64,000 nucleotides of DNA from Pogostemon cablin (lineage: Eukaryota; Streptophyta; Magnoliopsida; Lamiales; Lamiaceae): assembly GCA_023678885.1 (NCBI GenBank), contig CM042996.1, positions 9,916,602 through 9,980,601 on the forward strand, written 5' to 3'. Below, in pieces: positions 1 to 13,959 of the stretch. A model generated the notes under the pieces. It worked only from the letters and a program-made list of their open reading frames with translations, did no database searches and was not told the DNA's origin. The translations under genes and the position numbers were made by a program. How positions within the stretch are numbered: the stretch's first letter is position 1; each line of letters starts with the position of its first letter.

Positions 1-3000
1 ATTATCTTGATGGGATCAGATTTGTTTATGGTTATAATAGGTAATTTAACCTTTACTTTTGTATCCACAATTCATTTATTTAAAATGATGTACCTTACAA
101 TAATTAGATATATTAAGTGTGTATTATGTAGTACTAATTTCTTATTTATTATCATCTCTTAATTTTATTGTTTGATTTAAAATATATATTAATAACATAT
201 AATATAATTCAAAATTTTATATAAGAACAATATTATAATATAATTTAAATAATTAAATTATCTTAGATAATATTAATTATTAAATAAAAATTTAATATTA
301 AATATTCTATAAAGTTAGTTTAAAAATAAATTTTCTTAGATTAATTATTTAAACATCAAAATTTAATCGAATGAAAATTAAAAATTAAAATTAAATGAAA
401 ATTGAAAGAATTATCTTCATCATTATATATTTTAAATTATGAATCTATTTTATGTAATATTTTAATTTTATAAAATTTTACTTAATAATATAAATTTTGT
501 AACAACTGTCTCAAAAAAAAAAGAAATATAAAATTTATACTAAAATGAGAAATAATTATATATTTCTTTTATAAATGAAAAAAAATACAGATGGTAATTA
601 ATGAAATAAAATAATAAGATATTAGAATAAAATGGTGGATCCTCTTAATCTACAATTTGTGTTGCCTAGTGGCTAAGCCAGGGGGTACAGGGGTTAAACT
701 GTACCTCCAAAAACCCCTCACCTCCCTTAGGCCCTCCCCAATGGGAGGTTTTTTTTACATGGCACATGTAAAAACCTTAGGGATCAATTACTTTGTAGGT
801 TAACAAGGGTTATCCCATCGTGAACACTAGTTAAGGATTGTTTACTTTGAAGGTTTCAACTGAGGGATAATCCACGGGCTTTTGTCGGCCTGAGTTCAAA
901 CTTGTTTAAATAGGGTTACCTCAATCCTTAAAATATGGGAGGATACAATTAAACCCGAGGGTTACGTTGGTAAAATTATGATTTTACTCTTGAGATTAAG
1001 AAATTAGAATCTGATCATCCTCCCCTTCGCAGATTGAATGACAATGGAAAGAAGAACCTAGGGTTACTGATCAATTCTCTCTTCGCTGATATATCTCCTG
1101 ACGTATCTGATTACTGATCCGAATGTCGGTGCCGTGTAGTTTGTTATGCATTTTCTCCCAACGTTAGCGAAAAAAAGTTAGAATAACTCATGAACGCTGG
1201 CATTATTAATGCCTCTTGTCAAGTTCCATGGAGTCGATTTCATCTTGAAGGTATGCCACAATCCTATAGATGTTGGTCTTGCTCTGTTATAAAAATCTGC
1301 TTAATCATCAAAGTTGTTAGAGGCACAAGTGAAAATGGTATAGATCTTGTTATCCATAGGTTTTTCTAATTGAACCATAATTTCCCTGGGTTATTAGTTA
1401 TTATCCATATGTTTTTCTAACTGTACCATAATTTCCCGGGGTTATTAGTTATAGATGTTGGTATTACACTGCTATAGAATCTTGCTTAATCATCAAAGTT
1501 AATATTAAAATAAGATGTTGATATTTCACAATAATTACACCCTCAAAGTTAATTTGTTCATAATATTGAAATAAGCCTTTTTAAAAGATTACATAATCCT
1601 TTTGATAACTGCATCCCTCATTTTTAGTAATGTCTCGAATTCGAGAGCCTATTTTCCAGTTGTCCTAAAAGAAGAAAGGAAGCTAAGTTTGAATTTTCTT
1701 TTTCTTTTCTTTTACTACTTTTAAAATAGTTTAAGAAAATCAAGTTAATGAACTACTATAAAAAATAAATAGGGTATCAGTCAGCTTAGACTGCAATAAA
1801 TAACAATCTTATCCATACAAGAAATGCAAATACTCATTGCAACCGGTTGCACATAAGTTTTCATACAACTGTTATCTTCTCTTTATTACAATGGAGGGTT
1901 ACTTTTCTGTATAAAGGATGGTTACTCTTTAGTACAGAAATTAATAAACTACAACTCTTTCGAGGAGAAAAATACTCAGTATTCTAAAGAGTAGCACTTC
2001 CCAAAAAAAGAAACATATACCCGGTTTCATGCTAATATCTCTCTACAAGAAAATTATAATTGGATGTATCTTAAATGTGGAAATTAGATTTGATGTGGAT
2101 ATGATGGTTAAATATTATGCTTAATAACTGTGAGAAGTAATTAATCTACTCCGTTATTTTTCACCAAAATTTCTGTATGTATAATGTATACTCCTCGTTG
2201 ATTTTGGGATGTAGAGATGAAGAATCTTTTTTGAGTATCGCTACCTAATCGAAAATCTTTCTACCCAACTATTTATTGATTACCTCTGGACCTGGAGTAT
2301 GAAATAGTATCTTATTTTGCATTACTGGAGTCAATATAGTACGTTTCAGGTATCGTTCAGTTACATGAAATAGTATCCTCTTTTGAAGTGGAATTACATT
2401 TTTCGCTATAATGTTTGATATAGATGGGAAACATTGTTGTCTGTGTCTTAGGGGACTTTCTTTTTTTTATGAATTTCACGTTAGAAATGAGGCTTAGAAG
2501 TAAGTTTGATTGAGCTTCTTTTCAGTGTTTTCTTTATGTCGTTTCTAAACCTAGAATGTTAAATTAGTTTCTATAAGTGGAGTTCATCCGATTTGCAGTA
2601 TGATGAAATATCTTTAGGTTGCCTTGTGTTCTTCGTCACAAATGGATATATGCTTCAGTGTGGGATGGATATATGGTTTGTAGAAATAAACATAAATTGT
2701 AGTAGATGATTTATTTTTTTTCATTTGTTGTTAAATAGTCATGAGACAATGGCTATGGGTTAATCTCCCCAAAAAAAAATGAAAAGAGCTCAGTTTGTGA
2801 CCATTATGCTCTTGAAACCCTAACATTTTTAGATAGTACCCGTCAGTTGCCGAAGCATATTGTATTTGATATGTGATCAATGTAGATATTGTATTTGATA
2901 TGTGATCAATACTTACGTCTTCTCGGTATTTTCCTCAAAGTTTTTGTATGTATGGAGTACATTTTCATATGAATCTCGGCTAGTGTGGGTAACTTCTCGA

Positions 3001-3580
3001 CTAAGTTGACGAAATAAAAATAGACATATGCAAATATTGCACTGCAAAGTTATCTCATAAAATAACTTGTCTAATACGGCATATGCTAATCGTTGATTCA
3101 TATGTTGGTAAATTGTGTCCTCTACCCTACATTGTGTGAACTTCAGGCTGATGAATTATTTCTTACTTTTATAAAAACTAGGTAATAGTCCAATGCGGTT
3201 GAGGTTTTCTGATTGGATGTCTTTGTTTTCCAAACTAATTGACATATAATATAGAAACAGAAGTGGCTAGCTGGGTATGGGGGATGGGGGGAGGGAGACT
3301 GGAAAAAAATATAAAAGAAAATGGTTCTTATATAGGTGGTATTTAGATTGTCTTTGATGATGTGAGTTCTTGCATACATATTCATTATATTGATTCATAT
3401 TTTGGTTGTTATGGTGTGATGATATATGCTACTTATTGGATGTAGATTGCATTTGAAAGTTGGTTGTTTATATCGATTGATTATTTGGGTAGCCAACATA
3501 AATTAAGCTTTTACAACGTTATTTTAATTTTCTTACGTATAGATTGGTTGACGCTGAACTAATCAAATCATTTTGCGTAG
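1..3580. other. AT-rich intergenic DNA, no gene seen
   Basis: I find no convincing coding exon here. The first 650 bases are very AT-rich. Around 660-960 the composition changes to a GC-richer stretch with a short CCTCCC/GGGAGG hairpin. From about 2900 on, the DNA leads into the PIF/Harbinger remnant and may be its non-coding end. I could not fix the element's terminal inverted repeat or target duplication. Confidence 0.5.
724..758. repeat. Hairpin word TTAGGCC..GGGAGG with poly-T, copy 1
   Basis: A TTAGGCC word is followed by CTCCC, a short loop, GGGAGG and a T run. A very similar stretch in the same orientation lies at 11938-11976. The two may be the ends or parts of one non-autonomous element family. 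No target duplication was found. Confidence 0.35.
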
Positions 3581-3581
3581 G

Positions 3582-4987
3582 ATGGATGTTGATATAGCTG
3601 ATGAAAACCGTTGTGATGAGGAGATTTTTGTTATTCTGAATGAGCTTATGAATATTTAAATGGTCTTCTTTATGATTGTTAGCATGTTGTACATGCACCT
3701 CAAAGAAAGTTTGTCTCCAGCACGGCACACACATTTTCAGGGCTATTATATAATTTTGTCTAGAATCCCTAGGTAGATTAATAAGTTGAGAGAAGTTATA
3801 GGCATGGATGACGTGACGTGTCACGACTTACTTAGGATGAATAGGGAACCCTGTAAATTCTTTGTAATCTGTTAGAGGTGAGTGGGGGTCTAAGGAGTAC
3901 TCTAAATTGTACAGTTGTTGAAATGGTGGCGCCATTCTTATTCATCCTAGCACACCATGAAAAATACCACTTTGTGAAATGCGCTTACCTTAGGTTCAGT
4001 CGTACAATTAGTTAAAATTTTCATAAGGTTCTCAATGCCGTCCTCAAGCGGCACCCTTTGTTGCTCACACGTCTCAAACCAGTTGATGAGAACTGCACGG
4101 ATAACAGTTTGAAGTGCTTTAAAGTATCTATATTTGTCTTTGTATATGTATAATTTTAATATAATATGACTGCTTAATCGTTGATAAGAAAATTTCAACA
4201 TTGTATGTGTGTTTAGGGGGTTCTTAGGGGCACTAGACGATACACACATTGAAGTTACTATTTCGGTTGCTAATCAGGTACGTTGCCATGACCGTAATGG
4301 CAGTTATACAGTTAATGTTCTGGGCGTTTGAGACTTTTACCTTAACTACACTATGTTCTAAATGGGTGGGAGGGTAGTGCGAATGATTCCAAGATCCTTC
4401 GTAATGCCAATTTTAGAGATCCAGGATTTAAAGTGCCTCACGTGAATTTTAGGATTTGTAAACTTTATATCAGTTGTCCTAAAATTTACATATTGGTCTT
4501 CTAAAATCTAAACACGTAGGATGTTATTATTTTGTTAATTATTACATGTAGAAAAATATTATCTATGCGATGGTGTTTATTCCTATCGAGAAGACTACTT
4601 GGCTCCGTATAGAGGCGTCCGCTATCATTTACATGAATGGGGCGTGGGTGGTCGGGCTCCGCAGAACAAGGAAGAGTATTTTAATATGAAGCATGCAAAG
4701 GCCAAAATGTTATCGAGCGCACATTCGCAATAGTCAAGAAGCGTTGGGCCATACTTTGCAGTCCATCTTTCTATCCTATTAAAGTGCAAAACTGAATTAT
4801 ACTGGCTTGTTTCTTACTGTATAATTTCATCAACTTTCACGAGGGGTCGGTGGAATTCGATATTGATCTCCCTCCAAGTACTGAAGATGGCGGATGAGAA
4901 GTATACGAAGAGGAATCAATCTCCACACAACAATGGCAAATTTTGAGGGACGAGATGGCAACTTCAATGTACAATGCATGGGGTTCC
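3582..4987 (+). pseudogene. PIF/Harbinger DDE transposase remnant
   Basis: This is a decayed transposase of the PIF/Harbinger (DDE_Tnp_4) family, which cuts and pastes its element. It starts near an ATG at 3582. A helical N-terminal part at about 3900-4100 includes ILAHHEKYHFVK. The catalytic stretch shows GALDDTHIEV (first acidic residue, about 4225), CDGVYSYREDYLAPYRG (second, about 4560) and, in another frame, NVIERTFAIVKKRW (third, about 4705). Numerous stops and frame changes break it, one of them just before NVIERTF. It lies in the same orientation as the Myb/SANT remnant downstream, the usual two-gene layout of these elements. The family assignment is strong; the exact ends are not. 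Confidence 0.8.
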
Positions 4988-5327
4988 TAGTCTAGATTCC
5001 ATTGTGTTGCTAAAATGCTTATGTAACAGTGCTATGACATATTTAATGATTTTTTAATTGTGCTTTAAGTTTAGATTGTCCAAGGGATTCAGCAGATGAT
5101 ATGTTATGGTCTTTTAATGTTCATATTATATTTCGTCTTCTATAATTATCATTATGGTGCTCTTTTAAATTTTCATAGGCTGCAATAAGACTTGTGTGGA
5201 GAATGTGTGTCTTAATTTGATGTTATATACTCTATAATTTGCCTAAGATCTGTATGTACATTGTATTTTTTTGTTTCATGACATAGGAATAAGATTGCCA
5301 AGACACCATTCATTGATCCAATCTATA

Positions 5328-6223
5328 ATGGATGCTAGCAACACGAGTCATGCAGAAAGTACATCAACTTCCTCTGCTCGAACAGGCCGTCGTACATGGA
5401 ACTTTGATGAAGAGAAACTTTTGGTCACGACTCTAGAGTACATAGTTGAAAAAGGTTGTAGAGGTCAAAATGGTTTTAGGAATGGCTATGCTGGAGAGTT
5501 GTAGAAGGTACTGAAAAGTTTAGATCCAAGGTGTGACATCCGTTCGGATCCCCATATAACTTCGAAGATTCATGCGTGGGTGAAAGACCATAAGCATCTG
5601 AATACAATGATGGGTATTTCCAGATTCTCATGGGATGAAAGGTCTGGCCAGATTATTGTGAAAGATGATCAGATGTGGGATGAATATGTAAAGGTACATG
5701 ACATTTATTAAACCACAACTCGCTTTCCCATTATAATTGATACAATTAGGCCTTATGTTTTATTAATTTTTTAACATAGGGGATGACATTATCAGACGGA
5801 TACGGTATAAAAGGTATCCATTTTATGGTATGTGGCGCAACATTTTGAAAATGATCATGCTACCGGGCAGGCCATAGAGGATGTGTATGACGCTGGGAGG
5901 CAGCCATCCACGTAAATTTTGATAAAGGGCCTTCTGACATTGCAAGTGATGCTTCTATGCTAGATGACCAGAACAAGTCTAATCCTTCAACAAGTTATGC
6001 TTCGACGGCTTTAACAAAAAAACGAAAAGGAAAATGTAAAGCCCATGATGGAGTAAGTGAGATTGGAGACAAAATATTTGGATTGCTAGTAGATTTTAAT
6101 GACTGCACGGATGCGAGGCTCGGTCAGATCATTGCAAATATTATATACAAGTGCAAAATGACGGATATACGAAAGGCACTTGATGATGCGATAGAAGAGC
6201 TCGGGGTGTTTAATCTGTCATAG
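5328..6223 (+). pseudogene. Myb/SANT-like protein of PIF/Harbinger element, remnant
   Basis: This is the second gene of the PIF/Harbinger remnant. In such elements this Myb-like protein binds DNA and helps the transposase. From the ATG at 5328 it reads a Ser/Thr-rich leader, then RRTWNFDEEKLLVTTLEYIV and a SANT-like fold up to MWDEYVK. An in-frame TAG at 5502-5504 interrupts it. A GT-AG intron can be placed at 5694-5779. The distal part has KRYPFYGMW, an AIEDVYDAGRQ stretch and a basic KKRKGK run, and the last frame ends at 6223. At least one frame change occurs in the second exon. Similar proteins exist as host genes, but the adjacent transposase argues for the transposon origin. Confidence 0.75.
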
Positions 6224-9200
6224 AGAATTGCCATAACCTCAATCCTTGTGAACAACAAGAAGTTGCTCGAACTATTTTTCAGTTACAATCATGAGCATAG
6301 GGTGGCACTTGTGATGCACTTGCTTGGTCTGAATCCTTTAATGATGGCGTTTCACTGAGTTGTGAATTTGATAACGTGTATGGTATTCTATTGTGTTGTT
6401 GTGAATGTGTAGTTGCGTAGTATTGCTAAGAACACATGTTTGGAATATTTATGTTGGAATACGTATGAAGTGGGCCTCAATCCTTACTGATTTGGTTGCA
6501 TTCTATTTTGTAATTCTTCCTACTGTATTGCAATGCAATGACCCAAGCAGCTAGCTTATTTTTTATAATATCAAGGATTATCTCGTTTGTTTATTTAATA
6601 TGGATGTGAATTATTTCTGGACTAGAATTTTGAGACTACTCGGTTGGAATACTTATGAAATGGTAATGTTACTCACCTCATTTTCGTAATACTTATGTTT
6701 GGTTACACGCCCATCTGCCTATTGCTGCACTAAATCAGACAGGGATTGTAATTTATTTAATTCATTTCAGTAACTTATTTCTAATTTAATGGGAGTTCAA
6801 TTCATTTTATTATAATTTTTTTCTTCTGATTCATTCTTGCATCAATTAAATTTAAGTCTTGTGATTTTTAACTAAATTATCAAAGTCTACCTATTTTAAA
6901 CATTTTATTATTTCCTTTATGTTTTTCGTTTTTCATTTTTATACAAGAATTTTCATTTCAAATTCTCGATTCTTCTGTTCCAAAAATTTTAAAAATGTGT
7001 AAATAAAATTTTGCACATTTTTTAATTGATATCTGTTTATAATAATACATATATTAGATTATAATATTTTTATTTAATTTTGTTGTATTATGTCTAAATT
7101 AACAATTAATTTTTTTAATTTTATAATATTTATATAAATTATAATATTTAATCAGATTATTGATAATTAATAATATATAATGAATTTTTTTTATCTAACC
7201 TACATTTTTTTTTTGCAAATTATACAAAGTATAATTTAACTGCTTGTTTTTATTGCCCCATACGAAAGTACCAAGCATCACTTAACAGTCGATATGAAAT
7301 AAAATCATTGAAGAACTTATATCGGATAGAAGTTGAAAATAACATGAAATTGCTTAAATGTAGGAATTAGTTGATGACTTTGTTCCATACAGAGCTGCTA
7401 CCATCAAATATGTTTTCGGGGCGACCAATCTGCTACCGAGCTATCGCTGATCCGGGGATGACAGCGGTGGGTACCAGGCACGAACGAGGTTGACGCATCC
7501 TGATGCTTAAGAGAGTTAGACGAAATCATTGACACTGTAGGATGGTTTTGGGAAGAACTTGTAGTGGAAGGGTACATCCATGCTAGTTCACCCCAGAGAG
7601 CATTCTCGGTGGTTATAAACCTACTTTGCATTAAGTACAACCCACTCTGAAACGACTCAATTTCGTAGAATTACTAATCTTGAAGACGAACAAGTTATTC
7701 TCAACGCTGCCACCTACTGTATCTCTTGATATTTAAATTATATAATGTACATTAGAATTATCATCAGCATCTATCACCGGTTCAAACAACTGTCGAAGGA
7801 TCGTTGCAGATTGCTCACCCTCCCTACCGATAATACGTCGTAGCTAACTTTTCCTCCTGAAAATAAAATAAAAAGCACAACAAAAAAACCGGAAAAAAAA
7901 GAAAATTAGTGCATAAGTACACATCGTATACTCCTCGCTTACATAGTACAATGATGATGTTAATTTAAAAGAAGTGTAACGGGTAACCCACAGCAATCTT
8001 AGTAGCCTATACAACATTGGTGAAATAAATCTTGTTATCGATAGGGTGTAACGCACCCTCTGGAGAAGTTGTCAACCATCTCCAAATCTTATACCGCTTA
8101 TGAAAATTTTTAGTTTGTTTCACGTATTGTTCAAACGTATAACTTTTACCTAACGATTGGTTAAAACCGATCATTGGTTAGATAATAGCATGCTTGTTTT
8201 TCTCACCGACCACCCATAGTCCAGCTTCCCTAGCCTGGTCCAAATGATACACCCACTGTCGATCAACTTCTCGCATCCAATCTGAGTTGAAAAATACCTT
8301 GTCTTGATCCATGTATCGCCGAGGAGCGCCATATTTGAGGACTTTAAGTTATTATAATCGTTAAGTTGTGAGCAAATGCAATGACTTCACTATGTTTTAT
8401 AGACATAATTTTTACCGACAATCAAGACATATAATTGTTATCACTATCAAATTAATTATGTATGGAATGAGGTATATGAGCCATTCACATAAGTGTTATC
8501 ACTATCAAATTAATTATGTATTGCAACTTGCTTTCATGTCCCTCATTCAATTAGTGGAATCCACTTACCATATACGCCAATGTGTTATCACGTTCAATTA
8601 TGGTGCAATCTGGAATTCATCTCTCCCAACATCGACTTCTGGACCCACTTCCCACACAAGGTTTGCCAACATTTAAAGATTGCAATCCTGATGTCTTGTG
8701 AAACTCACTTGATTTGTCAAGTCGTCAATTGAGTAATACCATTAAAGTAATTTTAACCAAGCACGTGTGGTCATTAAAAATTTTTGTACATGAACAATTA
8801 TCATTTAAAAAGTCGATATCTACCCCCAAAGTAGTAACATTGTCAACTTTAACTTTCATTGCAGACATTAACCATGAGTTGCTCTCAACATCTAAAACCT
8901 AAACACAGCAACCTTAGGTGCTAACAGTGATATCTACATCGTAGCTGCTTTCAACTAGAGAGCTAGGTAAGGATATTTTACATTCACAAATATTTTGTGG
9001 GAGACAAGATACACTGTAAATGCACTCATCGCAATAGTCACGATGAGAAATTTAATTTTAAGAGGATTCTTTGTTTTATGTGTCGCTTCTAAAGCAACTG
9101 AAATTCGAGATAACTCAGATTTCAACTCAGCTATCGTGGCCACGTGACTCAATTCGATGTCCTCGAGGTCAACAATCATTTTCCTTTGATGTTCGACCTT

Positions 9201-11800
9201 TCGTACAGGGTCAGATATCAACCCCTTGCAACATGTGTACTCTTCATCGTCAATCCATTCGAAGAACTCACAACTATCTAGCTGAAAAAAATTAAAGAAT
9301 AAAAATCCAGTATTAATGTGTAATATTACGCTCTCAAAATTGAATTTACATGTAGAAATAAGAGCTTACACTGGGAAGTTGACAGCGTATGAACTACGTC
9401 CATAGCTATGTGGTTGGTGAGAAACGTATTGAATTACTATTTTTCCACAATGGCATAGTCTACGTGTGTGGTTGTTTGTAGAAGATGCTGATTGTAAACT
9501 TAATGAGCTCACTATAACACCTATAAGGACCCCTCAATATTAGTGCGAGGACCAATCACATAACAAAAAATGCATAACATAAAAAGATAACTCACTTTTC
9601 GTACGTTGCAGTGCCTGGTAAAATATGCTTTCAACTAGTCATTCATTCTAGTCATATCTAACACAATCTTAACCCAGAGGTCTCACTTCTAAAACTTCAA
9701 TTGGATCAAGAAAGGACCAAAATAGTTTTGCATACTCTACATCAATGGACGACTTATTGTCTTTTTTATATGACCTGTAAAAAAAAGGTCAATATTATGA
9801 CGACCACCACAACATCAACAAGAACTCATTTACTATTACAAACGTGTATATATATATTTTTAAATCTAATCCTTAACTGAAAGAATAAAAGGGTGACTAT
9901 CTTATAATAATATGAGTGAATAGAAATGTCAAGTGGAGATGCTCTACAAGATTGTGACAACAAAGTTACATGTCAGTTTGTAATAATAGGCATTACATTT
10001 TCCGTTACAAATCAAACTCTATAAGCTTTTGTTTTCAAATCAAATATTGAGAAGGTTGTCCCCCTATTTAGTCCAAAAAAAGTTGAAACACAAGTATCAA
10101 ATTCATTTTCAATTTTTGTTGTTTACAAATTAGATAGTAGGATGCAGTAAATTATCAGACAAGGAAATTCCAAGATACAGGAAGAGGAATCAATAATTTA
10201 TATACAAATATTAATACAAATGGAATTAATACAAGGTAGAACATTGAAACAAGAAATAACTGCAATTTAGACACAGGAGATTAGGGTTACACGGAAATGA
10301 TTTCATAGATAAACGAACTCATTAACCACAAAGAGAAGTTAATAGACGGGGTAATTTCCCTTAATTGTGGTTCAATCAAGGACAGAAATGAAAAGAAACA
10401 AGCACGTAAATTTTCAATTTTCCAGGGCCATCAACAAAGGCCTACACATAAACATCAAAATCGCACAACCACACACCATTCAGTCACAGCTAAAAGAATT
10501 ACACAATAAGGATCAAATATTCACCCTTCTTTTCAACTTATTCAGGTGCAGATTCTGTAATGTCCGAACCGATTTACTCATCGGGAGTAACTATATCCAA
10601 AGAACTCCAACGAAATTCAACACGGCGTGGATTTTTATCGGTAGAAGCCAAGAGCGAAAATTGACTAATGTTTCTGGGTGTGATTGAGACTGAATTTATT
10701 CCAATATTAAAACTTAAATGACAGTGAACAAAAAATGTAGTTTTTTCAGGCAAGCGAAACGAAGATGATGAAATTGAAGAGCACATTAGTGATGGTTTCC
10801 TTTAAACCCCCTTCACCCGAACCTTCTTTCTTGATTCTTTTATGTTGGAGAAAACTAGGGTTTAAGAATTAGAAATGAGTTTAGTTAAGATATGAAGCAT
10901 TTTACAAACAGAAAATTGAAGGAGTGTGAGAACGAGTAGACATGAACGGGACCTTACCGATCGCACGCCAACGGAGCATGCGGATACCAATTATTCTGTG
11001 GTTCTGGCGAAATCACTTCCCAGAATTTCGATGCTTCATTTCTGTGGAGAAGAATATTGGGTTTTGGTCGAAGAGAGAGGAAAGAGTAAATTCTCACACC
11101 AAATTGACTTTTCACAAAATTAAATCTAGGGTATTTTTGTAAAAGTATTATAAATAAACCTTCAAAGTAATCAACCTCATGTGCATTTAACCACACCCCT
11201 CTATTTTAACTAAATATCACTATAACTCTTACCCAAGGTCACGAAACCCTAACCCTACCCCTTAATGTAATCGCACCCTTAGAGTTGGGTTTTTTAGTAA
11301 TGGGAGGAGTTGAAGTTTTTTGATGAGGTAATATACATAAAACCTGGGTTTTTTGAAGTTGTGGAGAGTTAAGAGGAGTGTGAGTACACTCTCCTATAGT
11401 GGGACGCGTAACCTTCACCCCTCTTTAATATTTGTTATGTTCTTTCACAACGTCATTTCACTAATTTTTATTTATTATTATTATTATTTTTTTAACACAG
11501 TGGCAACTTCTTTTTTTTTTGCTGGTAAGCAAATAAAATTTAACTTTTAAATTGAAAATTAATATTACTATTTTTTATTATTGTTATTATTTTTACTTTT
11601 TTTACTGTGTGCTTTTTAGTTTGTATTTCAAATGTTTTATGAAATAAAAAAATAAACAATATTTTTCTATTTTACCTATAATTTTTTATAATATTAATAA
11701 AATTAAAACAACTGTAATATTTTAATTATTTATAATTTATTTCGAATTTAGATAAATATAATTGTTAAAATAAATGGGAATTAAAAGAAATATAAGTGGA
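6224..11800. other. Gene-free region with unassigned transposon-like debris
   Basis: No gene is supported. On the minus strand between about 7400 and 8330 there are short protein-like segments, for example around 8200-8320, which reads as a Trp-containing helical stretch in three frames, but stops are frequent and I cannot name a family. Around 8410-8540 a roughly 25-base phrase containing TATCACTATCAAATTAATT occurs twice. The stretch 11140-11400 has phrases shared loosely with 780-960 in inverted orientation (for example TTACTTTGAAGGTTT), so the whole block may be one large decayed DNA transposon. That is inference. Confidence 0.4.
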
Positions 11801-11937
11801 TCCCACAAAAAACCTACCTTTTGAATTTATTGTTAGGGAGTAATTTTGTTTTGGAGGTAGGGTTTTTTACTTTTGATGTAGCGCAGATGTGGCACAAAAA
11901 AAAACCTGCTTTTTGGGTTTTAGCATTGGGGAAGGCT

Positions 11938-11976
11938 TTAGGCCTCCCACAGTGGGAGGTTTTTTGGTTACGTGAA
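11938..11976. repeat. Hairpin word TTAGGCC..GGGAGG with poly-T, copy 2
   Basis: Second copy of the short hairpin motif seen at 724-758, in the same orientation: TTTAGGCCTCCC, a short loop, GGGAGGTTTTTT. The surrounding 11800-12050 is rich in A and T runs. Confidence 0.35.
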
Positions 11977-11999
11977 TTTTGAAAAAATCCAAGAGCAAA

Positions 12000-12850
12000 A
12001 ATTTTTTAATTATTGGGAGAGTGTAGAATTTTAACCAGGTAGCATACTACCTAGATTTTTTGAAGAGAGAGAAATGGAGAAGGAGAGAGACTGTGAAAAA
12101 CAGGAGAGAGGAGAGAGATTGCAAATTTTCTAAAGACAAGTGAGACGTGAGATGAGAGAGGTAGAAGGAAAGAGAAGGTGGACCCAATTTCAACAAAAAA
12201 AAAACTACTTTTAAAGGTTTATGAATGGGGAAGACTTACCCTCACCCAATTTAAAAAATATATATATATATTTATATATATAAATTAATTTGTACCCCAA
12301 ATTAATAAAGTAATATAAGATTATACTAAATTCATTACTATTTTTATAAATTGATGATAATGTCTTATTGTTTTTTACAAATTAAAATTCGATGGTGTCA
12401 ATAGTAATTATAATTTTACAGTATTGATTTATTTATAGTATGATTTTGAGTATCAGATAGAATTGCACTCAATAATAGCCGCTTTTTACAAACATCTCAA
12501 CAACTTTATATATATATATATTTCATTAAATTATCTAAAATACTCACTTTTTACACACATTCCAGCAACTTTACACAACTTTAAACGTAAAAGAATTATT
12601 TTTTCTTAATCTCCGCACACAATAAGTACATTTATTACTTCTCGGGAGAGAGGGAATAATATTAATTTTTTATAATTACATGCCGTATCTAAAAATATTT
12701 TTCTTGATCCACCACTAGTGTTGACTGGATCATGTGTAATTCTGAGTCAGTCAAGAATTACCCAATAAACCTGGATCATGTGTAATTTGGGTCAGCCAAA
12801 AATTAAAAATAAGATGGAGGTAGTATATCTTCTTAATACACTATTTTGTA
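12000..12850. other. AT-rich DNA with TA microsatellites and a short imperfect repeat
   Basis: No gene is seen. TA-type simple repeats lie at about 12257-12285 and 12507-12525. At about 12722-12815 an imperfect direct repeat occurs twice, each copy containing TGGATCATGTGTAATT followed by GGGTCAG- or GAGTCAG-like bases. No coding signal was found. Confidence 0.5.
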
Positions 12851-13475
12851 GGGATATAAACGAATCAAGTCGTTCGCGAACTATTCGAGTCTCGACTTAA
12901 TAAAGTAGAGCTCGTTCGTTAACCTTAACGAGTCAAACCATTTCAAAATTTAAGTTCGAATAGTTTATCAAACCAAATTCTAGCCTAGGGGTATTCGGCT
13001 TGAAAGCTCGTTAATATATTCGTTAACAGACTCGTAAATGGTTCGCGAACGCGTTTGTAAATTTTATTATTATATTTTAGTAGTATGTCTTATCATTTAT
13101 TTATTATTATTTAATAATTAAATATTTTATATTAAAAATACAAATATAATAATAATTTAAGTAATTATTTAAATATTTAAATATGTCTTTTAAAGTTTTA
13201 TTATTATCTTTTGGTGATTTGTTTATTAGTAACGTTTATGAATAATATTATATGTTCATCAACAAAATCTAATTTAATGTCTACGAACATGAATATTTAT
13301 ATGTTCATGAACAAACATTCATGAAAAAATTACTTAACGTGTTCGTGAACACGTTCGCAAATCTTATCAAATAGTTTCAGTTCGAGTTCGATATATTTTT
13401 TTTTCGACGAGTTGAACTCGAGCTCAAATTCAATTAATTCTTAACAAACAATACTGACTAGGTTCGATTACATCC
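12851..13475. mobile_element. Small non-autonomous DNA transposon with inverted ends
   Basis: The left end GGATATAAACGAATCAAG and the inverted right end GGATGTAATCGAACCTAG match at most positions. Inside, words such as GTTCGCGAAC, GAGCTCG and CTCGAGCTC recur in both orientations, and the middle is AT-rich. This layout resembles hAT-like non-autonomous elements of plants with ends of the type GGGTGTAAACGAGC. I did not find a clean 8-bp target duplication, so the superfamily is inference. Confidence 0.55.
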
Positions 13476-13959
13476 GTATGCGGAACCAATCGCTCATCCA
13501 ATGTCACCTAATAAAAATAAAGTAAAAAATTCAATTTAAAGTGGAGGAACTAAACTGCACAACAAGGCGGCAATACGGTTTCAAATTCCTTTTGTGGGGT
13601 ACACCGTACACGATCACGTAATGACATCAATTTTCTTCACAAATTGAAATATAGAATTAAGGAATTTGAAAATAAAGCCATCCACCCTAATATAAAAAAA
13701 AGTACTAAAAAATTACAATCTCAATTTTGAACCTTTGATTTGATACATCATACACGTCCAGCATATCCTTGCAGTGGAAGAACAGGATAGTTGTGACAAA
13801 ACTAAAACCTACACGAATATTTATCCGAAAATTTGGAGGAAAATCAGAACAGTTGGGCATATGATATGAACTTTCCATTTCAATCATCACCTTCACATTC
13901 TCATTTACCCTTTACTTCCAAATAAAGGTTTAAAAAAAACCCTCAATATCCCTCAGCTG

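Noticed and set aside
663..712. Possible tRNA-derived SINE start (TGGCTAAGCCAGG resembling an A box)
   Set aside because: No convincing B box at the right spacing, no cloverleaf, and no SINE-like tail.
11247..11266. Telomere-like AACCCTAACCCTA stretch
   Set aside because: Only about two units. Such short telobox-like words are common in plant DNA and do not indicate an interstitial telomere.
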